A stretch of DNA of 64,000 nt, taken from the NCBI RefSeq assembly GCF_030160655.1, contig NZ_BSOT01000006.1, positions 496,001-560,000 on the forward strand, written 5' to 3'. Source of the stretch: Agaribacter marinus. GTDB taxonomy: Bacteria; Pseudomonadota; Gammaproteobacteria; Enterobacterales; Alteromonadaceae. A program made the position numbers and the translations under genes. The notes beneath the pieces were generated by a model. It was not told the DNA's origin, did not search any database, and saw only the letters and a program-made list of their open reading frames with translations. Below are positions 9,107-18,604 of the stretch, one piece after another (position 1 is the stretch's first letter; each line of letters starts with the position of its first letter).

Positions 9107-10453
9107 TTAACGAGGGTCGTTAATGATGGCTTCTTCTATTCTATCCAATCTATCTTGCCCCCATACGACTATATTTTCAAATTGAATACTCGGTACACCC
9201 CAAACCCCTAATGAATACATTTCTTTTAGGTTTGCATCAACTTCTATACGCCAGCGGTTATTGTGTAAGTGCTGTTTGGCTATTTGCCAGTCTAGCCCAG
9301 CGGTCTTGACGATTTGGTACATGCCACTTTCATTGTCAGCGTGAATACCTTGCGCATTAACCGCCTTGGAAAAGCTGACTAAAAACTCAATGTATCGTCC
9401 TTGACTTCTTGCATAGTCCAGCAAGGCATAGCAGTTTTCAACGGCAGTGCCAAGCGGGTCTGCGACAAAGCCATAAGGTATCTTGTGTTTTTGTGACTCT
9501 CTTAGGGTATCTCTAAATATGTACATTTTTTTGCGCTTTGGGACATGTACACCTCGCATTACCATCGGTAATACGGGTTTTATCTCGATGCGTCGTTTGT
9601 ACTTTCGGCCAATATTAATAAGCCGCATAAGCGCAAGATAAGAGTAGGGGCTTCGGGCTGACCAATATAAGATGATTGGAGATGAGCCAGCATTATCGAC
9701 TTGTAGGCTTGTACGCGTGGCATATGCTCGTTCATCAGTTTTTAGTTCTGTGGATTGCGTTTGTCTATCCGATATCCCAAGTCGGGCGCTCAGGTATGAA
9801 AGCCTGTCTAGGCCCCAATACCAGTCACCAGCAAAGTAAAGCATCGCGCTATTGTAATGCCCTCGATTAATCAAATTCATGGCATTGTAGTCGCATGAGC
9901 GTTTGGCATACGCTAATTTGTTACCTAAGTCAGGGATTAATGTAGGGTTTAAGGTGAAATGATGTAAGGCTTTTAACAATACTTCCATGTTGTCTTGGGT
10001 TGTATAAGGCCGCTTTGTTATTGTTTCCAGATAGAAACTGAGCGTACGTTGATGACTAGCGGTGAGTGGCAGCTCTATTGGTGGCTTCAGGCCAAATTTA
10101 TCTGCAAGGTAATGGGCATCCTGCCGCGCATATTTTTGGAGCATCACTGGTTCAGGAAACATGTCCTGCTCTTTATCTACTATCCAACGTATTGTTATGT
10201 TGAGTTTGTTTACGTCATTTCTGCTACTGCTAATGTCATCTGCAAAATGGTGCGCGAGATACTCAAGTAACAATTGACTGTATGGGTCGCCTACTTGAAG
10301 ATATACCTCAATCATAGGCCAATTGCCTCTCAATTTTGATTCAATTTCGGCAGATTTATGCTGTATTGTCTGGGCAAGTTTACCGCCAATTCCTTTGGCA
10401 ATGTAAGGCATTATCCTTCGCTTAATACGCATATGTGGGCTTAGTAGAGACAT
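9107..10453 (-). CDS. Tandem DsbA/HCCA-isomerase-like thioredoxin-fold protein
   Basis: About 448 residues with two thioredoxin-fold units of the DsbA / 2-hydroxychromene-2-carboxylate isomerase type. The first begins near IEVYLQVGDPYSQLLLEYL, the second near IILYWSARSPYSYLALMRL. Both have a DPYS or SPYS turn where DsbA carries CxxC, so a GST-kappa/HCCA-isomerase-like or structural role is more likely than disulfide exchange. The C-terminal unit keeps the cis-Pro loop WGVPSIQF. No signal peptide is seen. Start choice is uncertain: TTG 10483, ATG 10453, ATG 10432 and ATG 10411 are all in frame without a strong ribosome-binding site. Confidence 0.8.
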   Translation of the reverse strand: MSLLSPHMRIKRRIMPYIAKGIGGKLAQTIQHKSAEIESKLRGNWPMIEVYLQVGDPYSQLLLEYLAHHFADDISSSRNDVNKLNITIRWIVDKEQDMFPEPVMLQKYARQDAHYLADKFGLKPPIELPLTASHQRTLSFYLETITKRPYTTQDNMEVLLKALHHFTLNPTLIPDLGNKLAYAKRSCDYNAMNLINRGHYNSAMLYFAGDWYWGLDRLSYLSARLGISDRQTQSTELKTDERAYATRTSLQVDNAGSSPIILYWSARSPYSYLALMRLINIGRKYKRRIEIKPVLPMVMRGVHVPKRKKMYIFRDTLRESQKHKIPYGFVADPLGTAVENCYALLDYARSQGRYIEFLVSFSKAVNAQGIHADNESGMYQIVKTAGLDWQIAKQHLHNNRWRIEVDANLKEMYSLGVWGVPSIQFENIVVWGQDRLDRIEEAIINDPR

Positions 10454-10605
10454 GTGAGAAGTGATATCGTTTGATACTACCAAAGTTTATTATTTGACTA
10501 AATATCTTGCGTTTAAACGTTATAAAAACGTGATGATTTGTATGCTTTTTAAACGTCGACTAGTGCGATGGTTATGGCGTCAGATAATTGTCAGGCTTAT
10601 TTACC

Positions 10606-11457
10606 TTAGTTTACTAAGAAGCTCGCAATGCCGAATTGGTTGATTGACAGCAAGGCCTCTTGTGACATGTCTTTATTTTCTAAAAAAAGTAATCTCCGGT
10701 TATACATGCCATGAAGTTGTAATATGTCGGCATAATGTTTATCGAAGATTTCATAAAAGCTATTGTCTTTTAGCGCTTTAGACATACCATATTCGATGCG
10801 TTCTTTTAAGCGTATATTTTCAGATTTCACAAACATAAAATCCCCAAAGGGATAAATAAAAATTAGGGCAGGTTCTATCTTAAATTCGTCTTCTGCGTAC
10901 TCAATTAGTTCTTGATCGACTTCAACAATACTTCTAGACAAACAATCAAAGCGCTTTTCTCGCAGCATTGGAAATAAGTTGCGGTACACAGGGTTATTAA
11001 TCGATTTTAAGCCATGATTTGAAAATATATTTTTGTCCGGCCAATGCGTCCCTAGACCAACTAAAATATCGTTACTTTTAAAGTCTTCTAATGTACGTAC
11101 GTAGGAAAAGTCAGCTTGTTCTTTTCTTACCATACATACGCGAAAGCCCAATAAGCCTCGATCCAAAGGTAAATAGATAGCGCTTGCTTTTTCTTCGCGT
11201 TCTCTGTTGACACCCGCGAGCATGAGATTTATTTGACGGTTACCATTAATTAAATCTGCAAAAGCCCTGCCTTGTTCGGTCGGCTGGCTAGGCTCAAGCG
11301 TATAGTCACCATACTCTTCTTTTGAAAGCTCAAATATATTGCGCAATGCTTCGCGTACATAGGGTTTGTCGTAATTTCTATTCCAGAGTACAACCTTGTC
11401 CACTGATAGCGCTTCAAACGCAACAACAAGCAGCAATATTCCCCAAATTCTTTTCAT
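10606..11457 (-). CDS. Periplasmic solute-binding-protein-like (family 3) protein
   Basis: A 283-residue exported protein with signal peptide MKRIWGILLLVVAFEALS. The body resembles type-II periplasmic binding proteins of the SBP_bac_3 group, but only loosely. Its start is supported by GAGGA about 11 nt upstream. No ABC permease or ATPase gene is nearby, so it is probably not a simple uptake component; such orphans in marine gammaproteobacteria are often sensory or of unknown function. It is divergent from a second binding-protein-like gene at 11648. Ligand unknown. Confidence 0.75.
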   Translation of the reverse strand: MKRIWGILLLVVAFEALSVDKVVLWNRNYDKPYVREALRNIFELSKEEYGDYTLEPSQPTEQGRAFADLINGNRQINLMLAGVNREREEKASAIYLPLDRGLLGFRVCMVRKEQADFSYVRTLEDFKSNDILVGLGTHWPDKNIFSNHGLKSINNPVYRNLFPMLREKRFDCLSRSIVEVDQELIEYAEDEFKIEPALIFIYPFGDFMFVKSENIRLKERIEYGMSKALKDNSFYEIFDKHYADILQLHGMYNRRLLFLENKDMSQEALLSINQFGIASFLVN

Positions 11458-11647
11458 ACCGTCATTATTCCTCTACAGCGCACAAATAGGACAATCCGGC
11501 ACACTGTATATTTTTAGACTAATTACACATAAAAATCAATCTATTCAAAAAGGTCTTTTGGTAGCACACATGAACATATTTTTTTGTTTGTGCGGATCGG
11601 TGTTGTTACTATATATCTATTAAGGTCATAAATAAGGAGTTTGCAAG

Positions 11648-12508
11648 TTGAAAATAAAGATGTGTTGTTTACTTGTTATCTATTTTCTTGGTATTACTGC
11701 GAGTGTTGCTTCTCCTGAAAAAACCAAAATTGTGATTCATACTGATGGGTACTATCCACCATTTAGTTACCTTGACGGTAAGACTTTAAAGGGTTTTTAC
11801 GTTGATTTAATCACAAAAATCGATGAACGTTTAGTTGATTACGACATAGAGTTAGTGCCCGATAAATGGAGCGTGGCCCGCGACAAACTTAAAGACGGAA
11901 ACGGTTTTGCCATATTAGGTTCATATTTCCACGGACATACTCAGCCGTATTTGTACCCTTATTCAATCCCTCTTCATGAAGAAGAAGTCGTGTTGGTGTG
12001 TGGGAGTACAAACGATGACAATATTGGATTGAGTGTTTCTGAGCAAACTAGCGTTACAACTAATGCGCAGTGGCCAAAAGATTTTAAAGGTAAGTTGGTT
12101 GGTAATATAAAAGGTTACGATGGTTGGTTGCGTAATGCAGTGCGCAGTGCCGAAAATCTTGCGTACGTGCGGTTTTTAGAAATACCTAATATCGAAACTG
12201 CGTTGGCAATGATTGTCAAAGGGTCTCTTGATTGCGCGTTGTTTGAAAGGTTTGCGTTTCATAAAGCTAAAAAGCTGCTAGTGGCGTCAGGTAGATTTGA
12301 TCCACAGACGGATATTCATCCGGTAATTTCAGCGTCGATAGCGCAAGAGAACGCCTATTTAGCATATTCGTCCAAAGCATTCGAATCAGAGCTATACCCC
12401 TTTTCAAGGGATTTCAAACGTGCGTTTGATATTGCTCTGTTCGAATTGCAACAATCAGGTGATTTGGAAGCGTTGACTAAACGTTATGGTGGCCTAGATA
12501 TTCACTGA
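11648..12508 (+). CDS. Periplasmic solute-binding protein, family 3
   Basis: A 286-residue exported protein; signal peptide to about SVAS. The opening IVIHTDGYYPPFSYLDGKTLKGFYVDL is the typical amino-acid-binding family-3 lobe I. The start is TTG 11648: GGAG at 11636-11639 lies 8 nt upstream, whereas the nearest ATG (11660) would be 20 nt away. No transporter membrane or ATPase genes accompany it. It faces the paralogous-looking gene at 10606-11457 across a 190-bp divergent region. Ligand not predictable. Confidence 0.82.
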   Translation: MKIKMCCLLVIYFLGITASVASPEKTKIVIHTDGYYPPFSYLDGKTLKGFYVDLITKIDERLVDYDIELVPDKWSVARDKLKDGNGFAILGSYFHGHTQPYLYPYSIPLHEEEVVLVCGSTNDDNIGLSVSEQTSVTTNAQWPKDFKGKLVGNIKGYDGWLRNAVRSAENLAYVRFLEIPNIETALAMIVKGSLDCALFERFAFHKAKKLLVASGRFDPQTDIHPVISASIAQENAYLAYSSKAFESELYPFSRDFKRAFDIALFELQQSGDLEALTKRYGGLDIH

Positions 12509-12549
12509 TTTACGCATAGTATGTGCCAAATGTAAGGTGCGTCGATGCG

Positions 12550-14799
12550 CTAAAAACTAACAATCAAATTTGTCGAAAAATTGCGACCAGGTGACGTGAA
12601 ACGATTGAGGTTAGCACTTCTGTCACGACCGAGCACTTCTGATGCAAGCCAGTATTTGTTGTTAGTCAGATTAAATACGCCAAGGTTAATTCGAATATTT
12701 GGTCGCAATTGATAGTGTCCGAGTAAATCGAAGGTTGTAAAGGATGGCGCTCTAAACAACACGGTATCAGGCGACGCATTTTCTTGTATAGGCGCTTGCG
12801 CTGTGTGAGAGGCGATAAACTCCAGGTGCCAAACACTATCTACTTCGCCGTATTGAATTCCCAACACCGACTGCGCTGGCAACACTGAAGATAGTTCTGC
12901 GCCAGTTTCAGTGTTTTCACTCGATTGATGCGATGTGCTGAATCTTGCTTGCCAGTTGTTAAAGACATCAAATGTTTCTCCGATGATCCAAGTCGCATGT
13001 AAATCTACGCCATTTATCTTAACGTCATCAATATTTTTGGCCTGAAATTCTAGTAAGTTACTTGTGGGGTTAAACCCTTTGACCGCAAGCGATTCAATAA
13101 AGTTTTTGTATGCATTCCTATATGCGCTGAACGAGAAGTCAATTGCCTTGAAAGACGTCCTGAGGCCAAATTCCCAGCTTGTGACTGATTCTGGTAATAA
13201 GTCTGGATTAGCTAAAGATGTATAGCCACCAGCAAAGTTAGTAAAGCCAACATTAACATCGTCCATTGGCGGAATACGAAAGCCTTCAGCATATTGAGCC
13301 CAAAGTGAGAGGGTCTCGTTTGGGTTGTATATTGCGCCAAACTTACCTGTGAGCTCTTCTTCTTCAACCGGCACAATGTCAACACCTGGATTAGCATTTG
13401 AAAATATTGAATCGCTATTTGGAGAAAGCGTAAACATATCATAGCGTAACCCTGGGCTTAGTCTAATTTTTCCATTTAGTAACTGATATTCGTCTTGGAT
13501 GAATATGGCTTTTTCAGTCAAGGTCGATATGGGAAAGTCACGTGCTGGAAAGATTGAAAATTCTCTTTCCAATGTGTTGCTGGCCGTGTTTAGTGTAGCG
13601 CCTTCTCGAATGGATTCAGAATCCGTTTGCTGCCAACTTGCTCCATAAATTAAATAGTGCTCACCCGCGAGGTCAAAACTATGATCGAATTGCAGGTTTG
13701 TGCCTATCGCGTCTTGCTTAAATTTGCTATCACGTTGTCTAAATGTGACGGTGGGTGGTTGGGTGCTTGGGCTGCTTCTAAGCATGTTCGTATGTTGCAA
13801 GGTATCAGATTGCTGAGAAAATACACTTAAGTCAACCCGTTTAAGGTGTGAATGCTGTGGCTGATATACATAGTTTAACAGCAATCTGTGCCGGGTTTGC
13901 TCGTCGTCACCTTCACTATTTAGTGTTAAGACGCCACGAGATACAGTACCGGCATCAGAGAGTAGTGTGGTTTTGCTATCTTGCCGCTGGTAGTCTGTCG
14001 TAAACGTAAAGGCGTGTGAGACGGAGGGTTGATAGATGACTTTTGCCAATGCGGAGTGGGCATTATTGTCTTGTGGATTTGCGCTGTTGCGATTTGATCC
14101 TCTAATTTCTTGACCATTCATGTCTTTCTGTTCAGAGAAGTGACTTTGTGTTTCTTCGCCGTCGCGGATGCCAGCATTTAATAGCCATTGCCAGTCGTTA
14201 TGCGTACCGGCATAGGTGATATTTGAGGAGAAAGTATTTGACTGACTATTGTAGCCGCTTTTCAGTCGTATGGCGGTATCTTTGTCGTCAGCGATTAATT
14301 CGTTTGGAGATTTACTTCTAAACGCCACTACGCCGCCAATAGCATCACTGCCATAAAGCGTCGATGCTGGCCCTCTAACAATATCGACAGTGCTAATTAA
14401 ATCGATATCTACAAAGTCTCTACGTGCAGACAAATTGGGGCCAAATGAAAATTCGTCAGCAATCGGTACTCCGTCCAACAAGATTAAAACGCGATCACCA
14501 TTAATGCCGCGAATATTAAAGCCCGCAAGCCCAAATCTGCCATTTCCTTCAACACTAATGCCGGGTTCATAGCGCAAAATGTCACGGATATTCGTGGACG
14601 CGAGCGAATCTATTTGTTCGCTAGTAACTTGTGTAACGGTTGCAGCAATTTCGTTAATCTCTCTTTTAGTTTTTGTCCCACTGACGGTAATGACTTCCAG
14701 CGCTTCGACTCCGTCTAGCGCATCTGCGTTAGCTGGAAAGTGCATGGAGAGGGATATTGCCGCCAGTACAGCAAAAGGCTTGGAATTGTAAGATTGCAT
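12550..14799 (-). CDS. TonB-dependent haem/haemoglobin-type outer-membrane receptor
   Basis: About 749 residues: signal peptide, TonB-box-like VITVSGTK, plug domain (about 45-165, with LLDGVPIADEF and GPASTLYGSDAIGG), then a 22-strand barrel ending in an aromatic-type C-terminus (NLIVSF). NPDLLPES in the barrel is the sort of NPxL region seen in haem receptors. ATG 14799 is preceded by GAGA; an upstream in-frame TTG is unlikely. It is divergent from hmuTUV-hutZ with a near-consensus Fur box between, which supports haem uptake under iron limitation. The specific ligand (haem, haemoglobin) is inference. Confidence 0.9.
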   Translation of the reverse strand: MQSYNSKPFAVLAAISLSMHFPANADALDGVEALEVITVSGTKTKREINEIAATVTQVTSEQIDSLASTNIRDILRYEPGISVEGNGRFGLAGFNIRGINGDRVLILLDGVPIADEFSFGPNLSARRDFVDIDLISTVDIVRGPASTLYGSDAIGGVVAFRSKSPNELIADDKDTAIRLKSGYNSQSNTFSSNITYAGTHNDWQWLLNAGIRDGEETQSHFSEQKDMNGQEIRGSNRNSANPQDNNAHSALAKVIYQPSVSHAFTFTTDYQRQDSKTTLLSDAGTVSRGVLTLNSEGDDEQTRHRLLLNYVYQPQHSHLKRVDLSVFSQQSDTLQHTNMLRSSPSTQPPTVTFRQRDSKFKQDAIGTNLQFDHSFDLAGEHYLIYGASWQQTDSESIREGATLNTASNTLEREFSIFPARDFPISTLTEKAIFIQDEYQLLNGKIRLSPGLRYDMFTLSPNSDSIFSNANPGVDIVPVEEEELTGKFGAIYNPNETLSLWAQYAEGFRIPPMDDVNVGFTNFAGGYTSLANPDLLPESVTSWEFGLRTSFKAIDFSFSAYRNAYKNFIESLAVKGFNPTSNLLEFQAKNIDDVKINGVDLHATWIIGETFDVFNNWQARFSTSHQSSENTETGAELSSVLPAQSVLGIQYGEVDSVWHLEFIASHTAQAPIQENASPDTVLFRAPSFTTFDLLGHYQLRPNIRINLGVFNLTNNKYWLASEVLGRDRSANLNRFTSPGRNFSTNLIVSF

Positions 14800-14844
14800 A
14801 ATTTCTCTTTTTCTAAATAAGAACAATTTTTATTTGCATTTAAT

Positions 14845-14863
14845 GCTAATGATAACTATTATT
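14845..14863. promoter_or_regulatory. Fur box between haem receptor and hmuT
   Basis: The 19-bp site GCTAATGATAACTATTATT matches the Fur consensus GATAATGATAATCATTATC at 15 of 19 positions. It sits in the middle of the divergent region, 46 bp from the receptor ATG and 42 bp from the hmuT ATG, so it can control both directions. Iron-responsive repression of the whole haem locus follows from established Fur biology. Confidence 0.8.
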
Positions 14864-14904
14864 ATTTGCAACAAAATTATGTGATTTATTTTAAGGCTGC
14901 TTTA

Positions 14905-15801
14905 ATGGACAGAGTGACAACGAGTATTCTAGTAAAATTTGTATTGATGTTTGTTTTTCTAAGCACGATGAACAAGGATGTTCATTCTCAGGAAAAAAAC
15001 GCAAATTTTTCTGTGCAATTAGCAGGTGATAACACACCCCTGAAGATTGTCAGTGCAGGTGGCAGCGTCACGGAAATCCTTTTTGCGCTAGGTGCGGCAG
15101 CATCAGTCATCGCGGTTGATACAAGTTCCTCTTATCCAGCATCAGTGCAAACGCTGCCAAACGTTGGCTATTACCGTCAGTTGAGTGTTGAAGGAGTTAT
15201 CTCAACCGGCGCTAGTCACTTGATTGCGCTAAAAGGCGCTGGACCGAGTACGGGCTTACAACAAATTGCGGCGGCGGGCGTGGCTGTTCATGGCGTCGAT
15301 GTGCCAAAGAATATTGAGGGTTTGTATCAAGCCATTACGACCATTGGCGAGCTGGTAGAAAAACAGGAAGAGGCAAGGGCGCTGATTGCGAGCTTAACAC
15401 AGCAATTTGCGACTATTCGTGCTCATGAGTGGTCTATTGTAGGAAAGACGGCGGCGTTTATGATGTCTATTTCAGACCAAGGCTTAATGGCCGCTGGTCA
15501 GAGCACAGTACCTGACTTGATTTTCTCACAATTGGGTTTGACTAACCCCTATACCGACATCAATGGTTTTAAAGCGGTTTCACCTGAATCTCTGTTGAAG
15601 CACCCGCCTGATTTTATCTTGATGCCCGCTCATCAAGCGCGAGGGCATACCGTTGAACAACTTTGCCAAAAGGCTGCAATGCGTTTATACGTCAAACAAC
15701 ACGGGTGTAATTTATATATTGTTGATTCTTTGAAATTCCTTGGGCTAACACCACGCCTACCTAGCGCGTTTAAAGATGTTTTAGCCTATGCAAATAACTG
15801 A
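14905..15801 (+). CDS. hmuT: Haem ABC transporter periplasmic binding protein HmuT
   Basis: Cluster A-2 (BtuF/FepB-like) binding protein that passes haem from the outer membrane receptor to HmuUV. It has a signal sequence ending near DVHSQ, then IVSAGGSVTEILFALG, typical for HmuT, and PNVGYYRQLSVEGVIS. ATG 14905 with AAGG 8 nt upstream (14893-14896) is the best start, giving 298 residues. It overlaps hmuU by 14 nt, indicating translational coupling. The Fur box lies just upstream. Confidence 0.93.
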   Translation: MDRVTTSILVKFVLMFVFLSTMNKDVHSQEKNANFSVQLAGDNTPLKIVSAGGSVTEILFALGAAASVIAVDTSSSYPASVQTLPNVGYYRQLSVEGVISTGASHLIALKGAGPSTGLQQIAAAGVAVHGVDVPKNIEGLYQAITTIGELVEKQEEARALIASLTQQFATIRAHEWSIVGKTAAFMMSISDQGLMAAGQSTVPDLIFSQLGLTNPYTDINGFKAVSPESLLKHPPDFILMPAHQARGHTVEQLCQKAAMRLYVKQHGCNLYIVDSLKFLGLTPRLPSAFKDVLAYANN

Positions 15802-16876
15802 GCGAAGTTTTCAATTTGAGCGTGTGGCTCGCCAACAAAAGCATCGACAAGCGTTATTGCTTTGTATATGCACACTTCCTTTTGCATTTTTGCTATCGCT
15901 AAGTATCGGCGCTGTGGATGTCAGTCTGTGGCAAATGTTAGCGTCATTCAGTGGTGATTTAAACGATGTAACGAGTGAATCAAACATGCAAGCGATGCAG
16001 CGTGCGATTGTCTTCGAAATCAGAATGCCACGTATTTTGATGACCATGCTTACTGGCGCTGGCCTTGCAATTTGTGGTGTTGTGTTGCAATCCATCTTTA
16101 GGAATCCTCTTGCTGATCCGGGACTCATTGGTGTGTCTTCATGTGCGGCTTTATTTGCGGCCTTAGGCTTTTTTATTAGTTCGATATTCATCGTGAGTGA
16201 ATGGTTGCTCCCTTATTTTATTCCGGTGATGGCATTTATCGGGGCATTAGTCAGTGTTTGTTTGTTGTTTGCCGTCGCAGGGCGAAACAAACAAGTGAAT
16301 ACCTTAATGCTAATACTTGCTGGTGTGGCGATTAACGCTGGCGCGATGACCTTGCTCGGAATTATCACGGTTATTGTTGATGACAGCACGTTACGCCAAA
16401 TTTCGTTTTGGAGTATGGGCAGTTATGCAGGTATTTCGGCGTCGGTGAGCGTAATGACCACCTTTGTAATATTTGTCGGTGCTTATTTGCTTTGGCAACA
16501 AAAAAACGCGCTGATGTTAATGGCGATTGGTGAGAAGCAAGCAAAGTTTCAAGGTATCGACACCGAACGCGTTAAAATTCGTTCACTTATCATTGTCTCT
16601 GCAATGATTGCGGTATGTGTCAGCTTTACCGGCATTGTCGGTTTTGTCGGATTGGTTGTACCACACATTTGTCGGATGTTAAGCACTAGCCACCTAAAAG
16701 TTCTTATGCCTATGTGTGCGATGGCCGGTGCAATTCTAGTTTGTTTGGCTGACACATTGGCTCGCATGGTAATCGCCCCGTCTGAGTTGCCAGTGGGTTT
16801 GATTACATCAGTGATTGGTGTGCCGGTTTTTGTTGCATTGATATACCAAGAAAAAAGGAAGCAAATGGATGTATGA
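15788..16876 (+). CDS. hmuU: Haem ABC transporter permease HmuU
   Basis: FecCD-family inner-membrane permease, 362 residues with about nine to ten hydrophobic segments. It shows the family signatures PRILMTMLTGAGLAICG and LQSIFRNPLADPGLIGVSS in the first half and FTGIVGFVGLVVPHICRM near the end. Overlaps hmuT by 14 nt and hmuV by 8 nt, so the three genes are tightly coupled. The length is slightly above the usual 330-350, from an N-terminal extension before the first membrane segment. Confidence 0.95.
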   Translation: MQITERSFQFERVARQQKHRQALLLCICTLPFAFLLSLSIGAVDVSLWQMLASFSGDLNDVTSESNMQAMQRAIVFEIRMPRILMTMLTGAGLAICGVVLQSIFRNPLADPGLIGVSSCAALFAALGFFISSIFIVSEWLLPYFIPVMAFIGALVSVCLLFAVAGRNKQVNTLMLILAGVAINAGAMTLLGIITVIVDDSTLRQISFWSMGSYAGISASVSVMTTFVIFVGAYLLWQQKNALMLMAIGEKQAKFQGIDTERVKIRSLIIVSAMIAVCVSFTGIVGFVGLVVPHICRMLSTSHLKVLMPMCAMAGAILVCLADTLARMVIAPSELPVGLITSVIGVPVFVALIYQEKRKQMDV

Positions 16877-17756
16877 AATACACGGTTTGAGTATTAATCG
16901 AGGCACAAAAGTGCTGATAAAAAACGTTGATGTCGACTTTCGTGCGAATAAAATCACGGCCATTATAGGCGCAAACGGTGCTGGAAAATCTACCCTATTT
17001 AAAGCCCTATTAGGCGAATTTATACCTGATGCAGGGCAAATACATTTTGACAACAAAAATATACAAGCATGGTCTTTATCGGACTTAAGCAAAAAGCGCG
17101 CGTACATCGCGCAAAGCTTTCGACCAACCATTGCATTACCGGTATTTGAATACTTAGCACTTGCCAGAGAGCAATACCACGAAAGTGAGCAACGTACTCA
17201 GCGCTTGGTTTTTGAGATTGCGAGTAAAATGGGGATTCATCTGAAGTTACTTGCATGCATTACGCATTTGTCTGGCGGTGAGTTTCAAATGTTAGAATTT
17301 GCTCGCGCTTGGTTACAGCTATGTGGCAGCACTAATGGCAATGGCAGTATGAAAGGCAAATGTTTAATGCTTGATGAACCAAGTAGCGCACTTGATATCT
17401 GTCAGTCTCAGCGACTATATACGCACGTTAAACATTTTCAACAGGCAGGCGGTACTGTGTTGATCATTGATCACGACATTAATGCGGTTTCGCAGTTAGC
17501 AGACGACTTGGTATTCATTAAAGACGGCGCACTGCAAACGTGCGGCCCCACTCCTTCTGTATTTACGGCAGAAAACCTGAACGATTGTTTCAATACAAGC
17601 GGCCAAATTCAGGGGCAACAAGCCAATAAATCACATTCGAACATGCGCAAACTTACGGGCGTTTATGTACTCAACGGTAATGCTTCACAAACGCCAATGC
17701 AAACTGAAAATGATGTGCATAGTGGCATACCAAATACCTTGAATTTTGATACGTAG
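16869..17756 (+). CDS. hmuV: Haem ABC transporter ATPase HmuV
   Basis: ABC ATPase (295 residues) energising HmuU. Walker A is GANGAGKST at residues 34-42, the signature is LSGGEFQ, Walker B is CLMLDEPSSALD and the switch His is in LIIDHD. HmuV proteins are usually around 260 residues; here a polar tail of about 45 residues (rich in Gln, Asn, Ser) follows the ABC fold, and its role is unknown. The start ATG overlaps the end of hmuU. Confidence 0.94.
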   Translation: MYEIHGLSINRGTKVLIKNVDVDFRANKITAIIGANGAGKSTLFKALLGEFIPDAGQIHFDNKNIQAWSLSDLSKKRAYIAQSFRPTIALPVFEYLALAREQYHESEQRTQRLVFEIASKMGIHLKLLACITHLSGGEFQMLEFARAWLQLCGSTNGNGSMKGKCLMLDEPSSALDICQSQRLYTHVKHFQQAGGTVLIIDHDINAVSQLADDLVFIKDGALQTCGPTPSVFTAENLNDCFNTSGQIQGQQANKSHSNMRKLTGVYVLNGNASQTPMQTENDVHSGIPNTLNFDT

Positions 17757-17769
17757 GAAGAAATTAATT

Positions 17770-18588
17770 ATGACAACAGCATCTATTATTACTGAGACGC
17801 AAGATGCGTCGCAGGAGAAAGACACACTGAGTATTACAGCTGAAAAACGCGACACGAAAAAAACACATATTCACAACGCACGAAAGCTAATGCGTCAGCA
17901 ACACAGTGGCGTACTGTCTACGCTAAGCTTATCGATGAAGGGCTTCCCTTTTGGGTCTATCACGCCATATTTAATGACCGAGGAGGGCGACATAGTCATA
18001 TATGCGTCAGATATTGCTCAACACTCTCGAAATATGAAAGTCGAATCAAAAGTGAGTTTGTGCGTACATGACGCTCATGCGCAAGATAGCCAAGCAATTG
18101 CTAGGGTGACACTATGCGCGTATGCAGAAATTGATGCAGTAGACAAAGATCTGCAACAAGCGTATTTCACTCTATTCCCCCAAGCGAAGGCTTACGTGAA
18201 AGCCCATGATTTTCGGTTTTATCTATTACATGTAGACCGTGTTCGTTATATTGGCGGGTTTGGTGAAATCTATTGGTTTTCGCAAGAAGAATGGAGTGAA
18301 TCTCTGCCAGTCTCGGCGCAAAGCAAAGCGGCAATTGAACATATGCATGCTGACCATGCAGACGCACTTGCTGATATTGTCAATGCTTTTGCGATTAAAT
18401 CGGGTGTAAACAAAGGTACGGTAAAGATGCTGACTTGTTACGCAGAAGGGTTTCATTACATTGTTGTCCGGAGCACCGAATCAGACAGCGATACTTGTAA
18501 CAGGCAGTTTATCCCTTTTTTAAAGGAGGTTAATGAAGATTATAGTTTGCGAAAGGCGATGGTTGAGCTAACTAAATATAGTCGGTAA
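17770..18588 (+). CDS. hutZ: HugZ/HutZ-type haem-utilisation protein
   Basis: A 272-residue split-barrel protein of the HugZ/HutZ haem-degrading or haem-trafficking family. The pyridoxamine-oxidase-like barrel (about 30-165; HSGVLSTLS, FPFGSITPYLMTEEGDI) is followed by a DUF2470-like C-terminal domain with HMHADHADAL, the His-rich stretch that in this family contributes to haem binding. ATG 17770 has AGGA (17755-17758) upstream. It follows hmuV by 13 bp and belongs to the same Fur-controlled transcript. HugZ versus HutZ naming is by family only. Confidence 0.88.
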   Translation: MTTASIITETQDASQEKDTLSITAEKRDTKKTHIHNARKLMRQQHSGVLSTLSLSMKGFPFGSITPYLMTEEGDIVIYASDIAQHSRNMKVESKVSLCVHDAHAQDSQAIARVTLCAYAEIDAVDKDLQQAYFTLFPQAKAYVKAHDFRFYLLHVDRVRYIGGFGEIYWFSQEEWSESLPVSAQSKAAIEHMHADHADALADIVNAFAIKSGVNKGTVKMLTCYAEGFHYIVVRSTESDSDTCNRQFIPFLKEVNEDYSLRKAMVELTKYSR

Positions 18589-18604
18589 TCTGTATTTTTC
18601 TTGT

